A stretch of DNA of 7,874 nt, taken from NCBI GenBank assembly GCA_900548275.1, contig URJY01000043.1, positions 1 to 7,874 on the forward strand. Reading direction: 5' to 3'. The position numbers and the translations under genes are program-made. Each line of letters opens with the position of its first letter. The first letter of the stretch is position 1. Shown here piece by piece: positions 1 to 6,666 of this stretch. The notes beneath the pieces were generated by a model, which was not told the origin of the DNA, searched no databases, and worked only from the letters and a program-made list of their open reading frames with translations. Source of the stretch: an uncultured Opitutales bacterium (GTDB lineage Bacteria; Verrucomicrobiota; Verrucomicrobiia; Opitutales; Intestinicryptomonadaceae).

Positions 1-22
1 TAGGCGCGGAGGAAAATGAGGG

Positions 23-50
23 TGCGAATTGTAGTAGACCTACATTCGCA
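23..50 (-). terminator. Candidate hairpin terminator after the PEP-CTERM gene
   Basis: An imperfect inverted repeat starts 4 bases beyond the TAG stop of the PEP-CTERM gene. Bases 23-29 pair with 44-50 (7 bp) and 31-34 pair with 40-43 (4 bp), with one bulged base at 30 and a 5-base loop. On the minus strand the hairpin is followed only by a short mixed stretch containing TTTT, so it is not a textbook intrinsic terminator. On the plus strand it is also followed by a T-rich stretch, so it could act in both directions or simply protect the 3' end of the mRNA. The pairing is seen directly; the role is inferred from position. Confidence 0.4.
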
Positions 51-54
51 GTCT

Positions 55-1146
55 CTATTTTCTGGAGCAACGACGCTTCAGGGCAAAAGCAATCGCAATC
101 GCCCCCAAAATAGCGGCGTATTCCGCTGGCTCGGGGACTACGTTCAGGAAACCTTCCGACGTAATCGTCCAGTTTTCGCCTTCAGCCAACGCAGTGTCCT
201 TGGCAAGAGCAATGTCTACAAAGGTAGAGCCGCTTGTAACGCGCAGGGTTTCACCGCCGATAATCGAAAGGTTCGAAGCGTCCTTAATCTGGAAGATGTT
301 GTTTTTAAAGTCTTCGAAAATCAGGCTTTCCGGCGTCCCTACTACGACCAACTTGTCGATGGCGACCACATTATTACCCAAGACGAAAGTGAAATTCGAT
401 TTATTCTGCAATGACATTGTGCCGAACGCAACGGCATCCGCCGTGGAAAGGTCGATTTTACTTCCCCGAGTAGAGCTACCCACTACTATGCCTACATTGC
501 CGCCATCGGCTTTCTTAAACACCGCATTGCCGTCGATTTTCAGCGTTGCACCATTCGCACTGGAACCGTTGAAAACGACCTTGTAAACGGTCGTCGTTGA
601 ACCGTCGTACAAGTTTACAATGCCGCCATTGCTGGAACCATACCCAGTGGTAATCGCCATCGCGCCGTTCTTATAGTTGAGCGCGCCGTAAACATTCATC
701 GTTTTGTCGGCGGTAACCGAAAGGTTGTAGCCGTCGTAGTTTCCTGCGCCTGTGGTGCTATCGCTATACTTCGTGTTGAGTGTGCCGTAGATGTCGATGT
801 TGCCCGCAACCGAAGCCGACGCCCACTGAACGTAGTCGTTGCGGATTACATTGAGCGTGCTGCCCTTGGAAACGATGATTTTGCCGTTGTTTGCAAGAGG
901 CTCGCCCTCCAGGGTAATTTCCCCCTTGGAATTACGACCCGAATTTTCGATGGTCAGCGTGGAGGCGGAAACGCCGTCGCCGACAGTCAGGGTGGCACCG
1001 CTGTCGATGGTAAACTTCACGCCCGAAACGGTTTCTTCGCCCGTGAAGATTTCATCCGCCGAAACGGGGGAAGTCAACGCGCTTGCCGAGAGAGCCGAGC
1101 CGATTAAAGCCGCCCCCGCGAACAGTGAGTTTGAGAATTTTCTCAT
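55..1146 (-). CDS. PEP-CTERM sorting-domain surface protein with beta-strand-rich repetitive body
   Basis: This is a predicted 363-residue exported protein. Residues 1-30 form a Sec signal peptide (MRKFSNSLFAGAALIGSALS, then ending SPVSA before DE). Residues 31-335 are Gly/Ser/Thr/Asn/Val-rich, with short alternating strands such as GATLTVGDG, GSTLNV and GATLKIDGNA, resembling the beta-helical passenger regions of autotransporter-like proteins. There is no outer-membrane barrel. The C-terminus is a canonical PEP-CTERM tail: VPEP at 337-340, a hydrophobic span at about 343-356 and a basic end, KRRCSRK. In known families this tail is recognised by an exosortase, which cleaves near the PEP motif and places the protein on the cell surface or in extracellular matrix. 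An upstream ATG at 1197 is in frame and would give 380 residues, but the ATG at 1146 has AAAGGA six bases upstream and starts directly at the signal peptide, so I chose it. The gene is separated from ftsH by a terminator and a long spacer, so it has its own transcript. The precise role is unknown, and no enzyme motif is visible. Confidence 0.85.
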   Translation of the reverse strand: MRKFSNSLFAGAALIGSALSASALTSPVSADEIFTGEETVSGVKFTIDSGATLTVGDGVSASTLTIENSGRNSKGEITLEGEPLANNGKIIVSKGSTLNVIRNDYVQWASASVAGNIDIYGTLNTKYSDSTTGAGNYDGYNLSVTADKTMNVYGALNYKNGAMAITTGYGSSNGGIVNLYDGSTTTVYKVVFNGSSANGATLKIDGNAVFKKADGGNVGIVVGSSTRGSKIDLSTADAVAFGTMSLQNKSNFTFVLGNNVVAIDKLVVVGTPESLIFEDFKNNIFQIKDASNLSIIGGETLRVTSGSTFVDIALAKDTALAEGENWTITSEGFLNVVPEPAEYAAILGAIAIAFALKRRCSRK

Positions 1147-1152
1147 ATAGTG

Positions 1153-1158
1153 TCCTTT
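1153..1158 (-). promoter_or_regulatory. Ribosome binding site that decides the start of the PEP-CTERM gene
   Basis: AAAGGA on the minus strand lies six bases before the ATG at 1146. It supports this start over the in-frame ATG at 1197, which would put 17 unlikely residues (MLFTSQNSNY...) ahead of the signal peptide. It is the only clear Shine-Dalgarno sequence among the five genes. Confidence 0.75.
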
Positions 1159-1226
1159 GTTTGCGATATAGTTTGAATTTTGGGAAGTAAAAAGCACACT
1201 CCCCCGATTCTGATTGGCAATTAAGA

Positions 1227-1247
1227 TACAGTATTACAAATACTGTA
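1227..1247. promoter_or_regulatory. Perfect 21-base dyad, candidate operator
   Basis: TACAGTATT at 1227-1235 and AATACTGTA at 1239-1247 are perfect 9-base arms around a 3-base centre. The related copy at 1391-1407 keeps the left arm and five bases of the right arm (AATAC), so it is a degraded second dyad. The site lies 81-101 bases upstream of the PEP-CTERM start codon, within range of a promoter. Symmetry and spacing suit a dimeric DNA-binding protein such as a helix-turn-helix repressor, but the regulator is not in the window. The dyad overlaps the left end of the 19-base inverted repeat, so it might only be part of a mobile-element terminus. Confidence 0.4.
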
Positions 1248-1407
1248 GTATTTTTGAAGTTGTTATTTGTTTTGTATCAATGTATTGCAAAAACGGCATT
1301 TTCGATTTTACGAAAAAACGAACAAAAATCCGCCCCCAGATTTTTCCCCAATTTGCGCTCTCTCTGAAAGTAATGTATTTTTGTGTTGACTACAGTATTT
1401 GTAATAC
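1231..1407. repeat. 177-base unit bounded by perfect 19-base inverted repeats (MITE-like)
   Basis: GTATTACAAATACTGTAGT at 1231-1249 is the exact reverse complement of 1389-1407. The 139 bases between them are AT-rich and contain two weaker hairpins. The same five bases, GATAC, flank the unit at 1225-1229 and 1408-1412, although on the left one extra base separates GATAC from the repeat. Perfect terminal inverted repeats, small size, no coding capacity and possible target duplications are the features of a miniature inverted-repeat transposable element. The alternative is a pair of regulator-binding sites placed in opposite orientation upstream of the PEP-CTERM gene. The repeat is seen directly; both interpretations are inference, and neither can be settled from one copy. 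Confidence 0.5.
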
Positions 1408-1419
1408 GATACCACGCAA

Positions 1420-1449
1420 AAAGCCCTCCGCCGTTCGGCAAAGGGCTTT
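1420..1449 (-). terminator. Intrinsic terminator of the ftsH operon
   Basis: The 8-base arms at 1420-1427 and 1442-1449 (AAAGCCCT with AGGGCTTT) are perfect. An inner GCC/GGC stem at 1430-1432 with 1437-1439 extends the hairpin. Read on the minus strand, the stem ends in GGGCTTTTT, the expected GC-rich stem running into a U-tract. It begins 23 bases after the TAA of ftsH. This marks the probable end of the four-gene transcript and separates it from the PEP-CTERM gene. Confidence 0.85.
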
Positions 1450-1472
1450 GCAACTTTCCCATTGAAAGCAGG

Positions 1473-3515
1473 TTAAGATTCCACACCCGCTTCCGTTTCG
1501 GCGGGGGCGGATTTTTCCGAGCTTTCGGCGGAATCGGACGTTTCAGCTGTCGCGGGACTTTCCGCCGTGCGCTTTTTAGCCGCTTTTTCCGCCTGTTCCC
1601 GTTCCCACTGCTCCCTGTTTGTGGGAACAAACGAGCCGTCGAGAATCTTGTAGACATCCGCGCCGTCTATCGTTTCGCGGATGAGAAGTTCGTCGGCGAT
1701 GGTGTCGAGCTTTTGGCGGTTTTCCGAAACAATCTTGCGGGCGCGTTCAAGCTGACCGTCGATGATTGCCATCACACGCTCGTCGATTTCCTGCGCGATA
1801 CGCTCGCTTACGCGTTCTTCGCGTGCGATTTCGCGCCCGATGAAAATGTGGTCCTGATTTTCGCCGAACGAGATGGGACCCAAATCGCTCATACCCCAGT
1901 CGCAGACCATTTTGCGGGCCACTTTCGTCGCCTGCTTGATGTCCGCCGCCGCGCCGTTTGTGATGTCGCCGATTACAAGTTCCTCGGCGACGCGCCCGCC
2001 AAGACTCGTGCAGATATTGTTGAGCAGCGAGCGTTTGCTTTCGGTGCGGATGTCCTTTGCGGGGATGAACATCGTCGAGCCGAGGCTCTGACCGCGCGGG
2101 ATGATTGTAACCTTGTGGACGGGCAGCTTGCCGTCGTCGATTGCCGCCTGAATGAGCGCGTGCCCCGCTTCGTGATAGGCGGTAAGACGCTTTTCGTCGT
2201 CGTCCATAAGTTTTTTGCGTTCGCGCCCGAAGAAGATTTTGTCGCGGGCTTCGTCGATGTCGCTTTCGAAGACGGTTTTTTCGCCGTGGCGGGCGGCGAC
2301 AATCGCGCTTTCGTTGAGCAGGTTCGCCAAGTCCGCGCCCGAACACCCAGGGGTCATACGGGCGATTTTCGACAAGTCCACAGTATCGGAAAGCTTGATT
2401 TTCTTGGCGTGGATTTTCAGAATCTCCTCGCGCCCCTTTACGTCGGGCAGGTCGATTACAACTTGGCGGTCGAAACGACCGGGGCGCAGAAGCGCGCTGT
2501 CGAGAACGTCGGGGCGGTTCGTTGCGGCAATGATGATAATGCCCGTGTGCGCGTCGAAGCCGTCCATTTCAACGAGAAGCGAATTGAGCGTCTGCTCGCG
2601 TTCGTCGTTGCCGCCGCCGAGCCCCGCGCCGCGCTGACGCCCCACGGCGTCGATTTCGTCGATGAACACAAGACACGGAGCCGACTTCCTCGCCTGCTCG
2701 AACATATCGCGCACACGCGCCGCGCCAACGCCGACGAACATTTCAACGAAGTCCGAACCGCTTATCGAATAGAACGGAACGTCCGCCTCGCCCGCGACCG
2801 CGCGAGCCAAGAGCGTCTTGCCCGTTCCGGGGGGACCCACCATCAAAATGCCCTTGGGAATGCGCGCGCCGATTTCGTTGAAACGCTGCGGATTTTTCAG
2901 AAATTCGACAATCTCGGAGACCTCCTCCTTCGACTCGTCGCAGCCCGCAACGTCGTCGAACGTAACCCTGTCTTTATCGGGGGTGAGCAGACGCGCCCTG
3001 CTCTTGCCGAACGACATCGCGCCCCTGCCCGAAGCCCTCATCTGGCGCATAAACAGAAAATACAGTAGCCCCACAATGAGCACGAACGGCAGAACCGAAG
3101 CGAGCATATTGCTCCAGAAAGTGTTCGCGGGGGTTTCGCGTATCTCCCACGGCGAGGCGGGGTCGGAAAGTTTTTTGTACATATCGTCGGTTATGCGCCC
3201 GTTGAATACGAACGGCAGCGTGCGCGGCTCGTCGGCGGGCGCGCCCTCGCGACCGAACATCGGGTTTTTGATTTTGCCCTCGACGGAGTACCAGTCCTTG
3301 CCCGCGGCGGGGTCGTTGCGCAGCGAAAGGGAAACGAGCGAGTCGTTTTCGACCGCCTGCATCAACTTGCGCACGTCGAAATCCTGAGTGCGCCCCGCAG
3401 CCGCGCCGCGCGGCAGCGACACCAAGAACACGACCGCGCAAACAATCAACAGCCACACGAAATAGGGCTTGTTCGGCAGTTTTGAAAAAGCTGAATTTTT
3501 GTCTTTATTGTCCAT
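1473..3515 (-). CDS. ftsH: ATP-dependent zinc metalloprotease FtsH
   Basis: This 680-residue membrane-anchored AAA protease degrades misassembled membrane proteins and selected regulators from the cytoplasmic face of the inner membrane, normally as a hexamer. In order, the sequence shows: a first membrane span at about 19-36; a periplasmic segment to about 135; a second span at about 137-156; an AAA domain with Walker A GPPGTGKT at 227-234, pore residues MFVG at 259-262, Walker B VFIDEID at 283-289 and the second region of homology around ATNRPDVLDS...RPGRFDR at 331-350; and a peptidase domain with zinc motif HEAGH at 448-452 and the probable third ligand Asp525 in AAADIKQAT. All catalytic residues are present. 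The last 40 or so residues are a Lys/Glu/Ala then Ser/Ala/Glu-rich tail with no recognisable fold. The ATG at 3515 follows the tilS stop by 15 bases with no strong Shine-Dalgarno. Length is ordinary for the family. Confidence 0.98.
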   Translation of the reverse strand: MDNKDKNSAFSKLPNKPYFVWLLIVCAVVFLVSLPRGAAAGRTQDFDVRKLMQAVENDSLVSLSLRNDPAAGKDWYSVEGKIKNPMFGREGAPADEPRTLPFVFNGRITDDMYKKLSDPASPWEIRETPANTFWSNMLASVLPFVLIVGLLYFLFMRQMRASGRGAMSFGKSRARLLTPDKDRVTFDDVAGCDESKEEVSEIVEFLKNPQRFNEIGARIPKGILMVGPPGTGKTLLARAVAGEADVPFYSISGSDFVEMFVGVGAARVRDMFEQARKSAPCLVFIDEIDAVGRQRGAGLGGGNDEREQTLNSLLVEMDGFDAHTGIIIIAATNRPDVLDSALLRPGRFDRQVVIDLPDVKGREEILKIHAKKIKLSDTVDLSKIARMTPGCSGADLANLLNESAIVAARHGEKTVFESDIDEARDKIFFGRERKKLMDDDEKRLTAYHEAGHALIQAAIDDGKLPVHKVTIIPRGQSLGSTMFIPAKDIRTESKRSLLNNICTSLGGRVAEELVIGDITNGAAADIKQATKVARKMVCDWGMSDLGPISFGENQDHIFIGREIAREERVSERIAQEIDERVMAIIDGQLERARKIVSENRQKLDTIADELLIRETIDGADVYKILDGSFVPTNREQWEREQAEKAAKKRTAESPATAETSDSAESSEKSAPAETEAGVES

Positions 3516-3530
3516 CTTAAAAATTTGCAG

Positions 3531-4955
3531 TTAATAGCCCTCCGACGAAAAGGTCAATTCTAATGCCTCGCCCGCCCCGCCTATTTTGTATTTCCGCGCG
3601 GGCGCGAGAGTCGGAATCCAGAGAATTTCGCCCGCATTATTACAGACAACGGGCAGAAACTTTCGTTTCGAAACGGGCGTTTTTTTGGCGCAAAAAAGCT
3701 CGCCTATTTTCTTCGCCCCGCCGCAGCCGACGGGCGCGTACATATCGCCGACGCGCCGCGTCCGCGCGACGAGAGAACAACCGTTCACGCCGAACGCAGA
3801 AATGTCGAGATACGCGCGCTTCGAATCGTCGTTGCCCGCAAGCGATTCCAACGCCGCGGAATCGAGCACAACCCTGCGCACGCAAATGCGCGACGAGTCG
3901 GGCAGAATGTTTTCGCCGAGCGAAAGAACGCATTCAAAAGAGTCGATACGCCTTTCGAAACGGACGGTCAATGCCGAACGTTCCGCGTCGAAATCGAGAA
4001 ATCCCGCGCCCGCACGGAGCGAAAAATCCGCGCCGCGCAAAATTTTTACGACAGCCTCGTCCGTTCCGCCCGAACGGAACGAAAGCCCGTTTGCCGCCGC
4101 AAACTTTTCCACCGCCCTGCGAGCGAACGCCGCATGCGAGCGCAAAAGCGGCGAAAGCACCGCGCGAGACCTGTCGCCCCAAGCTCCGTTTTCGCGCGAA
4201 AATTCGGCGTCGAAAATTTCCGAAAGCGCGCAGGCGTCTTCGAAAAGCAGCTTGCGCGTGCGCAATACGCACGCGTCCAAATCGGTCGGCACGGCTCTGC
4301 GCAGCTCGGGCAGAACGATGTTGCGGATTCTGTTTCTGAAATAGTCCGTGCCCGCGTTCGACTCGTCTTCGCGCCACGCAATGCGCGCGGCGGAGAGCGC
4401 GGAAGTGATTTGCGATTTTTTCAGACGCAAAAGCGGACGCAAAAATTCCGTCCCCGCAATCCGCGAAACCGCGCGCGGCGAGCAAAGCCCGTCAAGCCCC
4501 GCGCCGCGCGATATGCGCATCAGCAAAGACTCGAGCGCGTCGCCGCAGTGGTGCCCCTGCGCGATTGCCTCGAGACCGAGCCTGCGCGAACTCTCCGCAA
4601 AAAACCCGAGCCGCAACTTGCGCAGCGAACTTTCCGAAATCTTTTCGGGCAACCTCTCGGGCTGACCGCGTACGAACGAAAGCCCCAACCGCGCGCATTC
4701 CGACTCGACGTGCCGCTCGTCAAGCTCCGCCGCCGCCCTCACCTTGTGGTTGAAATGCAATACGAAAACGTTTTCCGCCTTTTCCGAAAATAGACACGCA
4801 ACGCAATGTAAAAGGAATACCGAATCCGCGCCGCCAGAACACGCAACGCCCACGCGACCGCCCGCCGAAAAAATCGAGCGCAAGCGCGCCCACGCCGAAT
4901 CCTCGAAATCGAAATCGGCGGCAAAATTCCCTCCAAATGAAATCCGTTCAACCAT
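3531..4955 (-). CDS. tilS: tRNA(Ile)-lysidine synthase TilS
   Basis: TilS uses ATP and lysine to convert C34 of the CAU-anticodon tRNA-Ile to lysidine, so that it reads AUA and is charged with isoleucine. Counting from the ATG at 4955 (474 residues), the PP-loop SGGADS is at 40-45, the conserved GHH region at 134-142 reads GHHCGDALE, RGAGLDGL is at 150-157, and the tRNA-binding signature DESNAGTDYFRNRIR is at 197-211. A C-terminal TilS domain follows, with RRVGDMYAPVG...GAKKIGELF at about 400-421 and GEILWIPTLA at about 442-451. The GHH motif is usually GHHxDDxxET in the family; here the first Asp is Gly and the Gln/Ala position differs. The ATG at 4955 overlaps the last 8 bases of comEC, which suggests translational coupling. 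An in-frame TTG at 4973 would add six residues. Neither has a good ribosome binding site, so the start is the uncertain part. Confidence 0.95.
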   Translation of the reverse strand: MVERISFGGNFAADFDFEDSAWARLRSIFSAGGRVGVACSGGADSVFLLHCVACLFSEKAENVFVLHFNHKVRAAAELDERHVESECARLGLSFVRGQPERLPEKISESSLRKLRLGFFAESSRRLGLEAIAQGHHCGDALESLLMRISRGAGLDGLCSPRAVSRIAGTEFLRPLLRLKKSQITSALSAARIAWREDESNAGTDYFRNRIRNIVLPELRRAVPTDLDACVLRTRKLLFEDACALSEIFDAEFSRENGAWGDRSRAVLSPLLRSHAAFARRAVEKFAAANGLSFRSGGTDEAVVKILRGADFSLRAGAGFLDFDAERSALTVRFERRIDSFECVLSLGENILPDSSRICVRRVVLDSAALESLAGNDDSKRAYLDISAFGVNGCSLVARTRRVGDMYAPVGCGGAKKIGELFCAKKTPVSKRKFLPVVCNNAGEILWIPTLAPARKYKIGGAGEALELTFSSEGY

Positions 4956-6666
4956 TTTCAAAAAGCGACACAAGCATTATCGACGCAACGAAAATCGGCG
5001 CAAGCGCGAAACGCAAAAATACACTCCGCGAATCCGCAAAAAACGCCGACAAAAACAAAAATCCGAAAACCGCCGCATACGAAAGCGCAAGACTCGGCAT
5101 CTGGAAATCGACGCGCCCGCTAAACGTGTGCGCCGCAAAAGAGGCGCATTCCGACATCGCGCCGACTACCGAGGCGGCAACGCAATTCAAACCGCCCGCA
5201 AGAAACGCTGGCAGCGCAAATCCGACAAAGCCGAGCCCCACCGCAAGCCCCGCGCCGCTCACGAAAAGCGGCGAATACAAAACCGACAGCGGCGCAAAGT
5301 ACGAAAAGAAATACGAGCTAAGCGGCGCACACGCAAACATCGCCCCGAGCGATATGCAAAAGCCGCCCACAAAATACGCCTTCACCCAAGCCGAAACGCG
5401 CGCGCGCAATGTGTCGGGCGCGGGCAGCCCCGACGAAGTAGCACGCATAACGTACGAATAAAGAGGAAGCGAATAGACGAAAATCGAAGCGACAATCGCA
5501 TACGAAAGACAAAAGCCCGCGTCGAAAACAATCGACGGCGACGCCACGACCGCGACGAAAGCAGCCACAACCAACGCGCCGAACGCGCCCGCACCGCGCG
5601 AAAATGCAAGAGCAACCCACATCAGCGCAATCATCCCGAACGCCCTCATAGCCGACGGGCGCGAGCCGCACGCGCAAACATACAAATACAAAATCGGCAA
5701 CGCCGCAAACGGCTGAACGCGCCAGTCTACACGCAAAAGCGAAAGCGCACCGAAAAGCACCGCAGCCGCAAACCCGATGTGCAGCCCGCTTATCGCAAAA
5801 ACGTGCATCGTGCCCGTGTCGGCAAACGCAAGCTTTTGCTCGGGCGTGAGCAGACTCTTGTCGCCCAAAATCATCGCCTTGTAGGTCGCCGCCGCACCGC
5901 TTCCGTCGAACGCGCCGAACCAGTACGCCGACAGCGAACGCTCCATATAACCGCGCACCGCCTCGAAAAACGCGTACCGACTCTCGGGTTTCGCCAGACT
6001 CACAGCCCCCGCGGATCGCGCCGAAATCTTGAAGTGTACGCCTTTGTCGCGGAGGTATTTTTCGAACGCACGCCCCTCGGGCTTGGACGCGGAAAACCCG
6101 CGCGACTTCGGCTCGTCGGGATACGTTCCCGCAAGGGCTCCGCTAACGCGCACCGTTTCCGAAGCGGTGAAATTCTTGTTCGGCGCAACCGCCTTTTTGC
6201 CGTCCGAAATCGTGTACCAAATTTTCCGCCCGACCGTTCTTTCGGCGAAATCGGGCGCGGAAAGAACGGTGGCAATTCCGTAGCGCGAATCGTTCATACC
6301 GCGCGAAACTTCGTCCAAGCGCAGCGTCAATTCGGCATAGCGCGGCGCGAAATTCGGATACGGATTTTCGGGCACTCTCAAATAAAAATACCAAGCGCAA
6401 ATAAAAAACACGCCTGCAAATCGGAGCGCAAGAAATGCGGAATTCGAAAATCCGCGCGCAGGGAATCCGCAACACGACCAAAAAAATCGAAGTGTGATTT
6501 CGAGCAGAACCGCGGCGAGCCCGACGCGCAAAAACAGTCCGTAATATCCGCGAAAATCCGACGTGCCCGCGAAAAAAAACGCGCCCGCCGCCGCAACCAA
6601 ATACGGCAGAAGCGGCGTGAAAAAATACGCGCGGACGGAACGCCGAATCTCGGACGGCTCGCCCAT
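4948..6666 (-). CDS. comEC: ComEC/Rec2-family competence membrane channel, no C-terminal nuclease-like domain
   Basis: This polytopic inner-membrane protein of 572 residues is related to ComEC, which carries single-stranded DNA across the membrane during natural transformation. Two or three hydrophobic segments (about 14-33, 41-60 and 77-97) precede a soluble part at about 105-225, the position of the family's OB-fold-like domain. The hallmark competence region follows: YKAMILGDKSLL at 262-273, GTMHVFAISGLHIG at 285-298, SRPSAMRAFGMIALM at 335-349, and SPSIVFDAGFCLSYAIV at 376-392. Further membrane spans continue to about residue 567, and the protein then stops. Many ComEC proteins continue for another 200 or more residues with a metallo-beta-lactamase-like domain carrying HxHxDH; none is present here, and tilS begins at once, so it is not split off downstream. 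The ATG shares its A with the TAA of the preceding gene (TAATG). Whether it supports DNA uptake in this organism is an inference from the family. Confidence 0.93.
   Translation of the reverse strand: MGEPSEIRRSVRAYFFTPLLPYLVAAAGAFFFAGTSDFRGYYGLFLRVGLAAVLLEITLRFFWSCCGFPARGFSNSAFLALRFAGVFFICAWYFYLRVPENPYPNFAPRYAELTLRLDEVSRGMNDSRYGIATVLSAPDFAERTVGRKIWYTISDGKKAVAPNKNFTASETVRVSGALAGTYPDEPKSRGFSASKPEGRAFEKYLRDKGVHFKISARSAGAVSLAKPESRYAFFEAVRGYMERSLSAYWFGAFDGSGAAATYKAMILGDKSLLTPEQKLAFADTGTMHVFAISGLHIGFAAAVLFGALSLLRVDWRVQPFAALPILYLYVCACGSRPSAMRAFGMIALMWVALAFSRGAGAFGALVVAAFVAVVASPSIVFDAGFCLSYAIVASIFVYSLPLYSYVMRATSSGLPAPDTLRARVSAWVKAYFVGGFCISLGAMFACAPLSSYFFSYFAPLSVLYSPLFVSGAGLAVGLGFVGFALPAFLAGGLNCVAASVVGAMSECASFAAHTFSGRVDFQMPSLALSYAAVFGFLFLSAFFADSRSVFLRFALAPIFVASIMLVSLFENG

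Larger units (their letters stand above)
1147..1472. other. AT-rich intergenic spacer between ftsH and the PEP-CTERM gene
   Basis: This 326-base spacer is clearly more AT-rich than the genes beside it. In the direction of transcription it holds the ftsH terminator (1420-1449), a pair of 19-base inverted repeats delimiting 1231-1407, and the leader and ribosome binding site of the PEP-CTERM gene. Inside the inverted-repeat unit are two more small hairpins: 1299-1304 with 1311-1316, and 1324-1330 with 1339-1345. A promoter for the PEP-CTERM gene must lie here if it has its own transcript, but I could not find a -35/-10 pair good enough to call. Open frames inside the spacer are short, lack plausible ribosome binding sites and look non-coding. 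Confidence 0.7.

Noticed and set aside
16..414. Plus-strand open frame preceded by GGAGG at 8-12
   Set aside because: The Shine-Dalgarno-like bases are only three bases from the ATG, the frame lies antisense to the PEP-CTERM gene, and the product shows no recognisable domain.
1147..1197. Upstream ATG at 1197 as the start of the PEP-CTERM protein
   Set aside because: It would place 17 polar residues before the signal peptide and lacks the good ribosome binding site seen before the ATG at 1146.
1324..1345. Hairpin AAAAATC/GATTTTT inside the spacer as a terminator
   Set aside because: The stem is almost all A-T with an 8-base loop, so it is too weak to call separately. It is recorded as interior structure of the 177-base unit.
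1386..1414. TTGACT on the plus strand with a possible -10 around 1409-1414
   Set aside because: The -10 match is poor, the sequence is part of the inverted repeat, and no plus-strand gene follows.
1383..3068. 561-codon plus-strand open frame opposite ftsH
   Set aside because: It runs antisense to an intact FtsH with every catalytic motif and starts inside the spacer without a ribosome binding site. Its composition is that expected from reversed FtsH codons.
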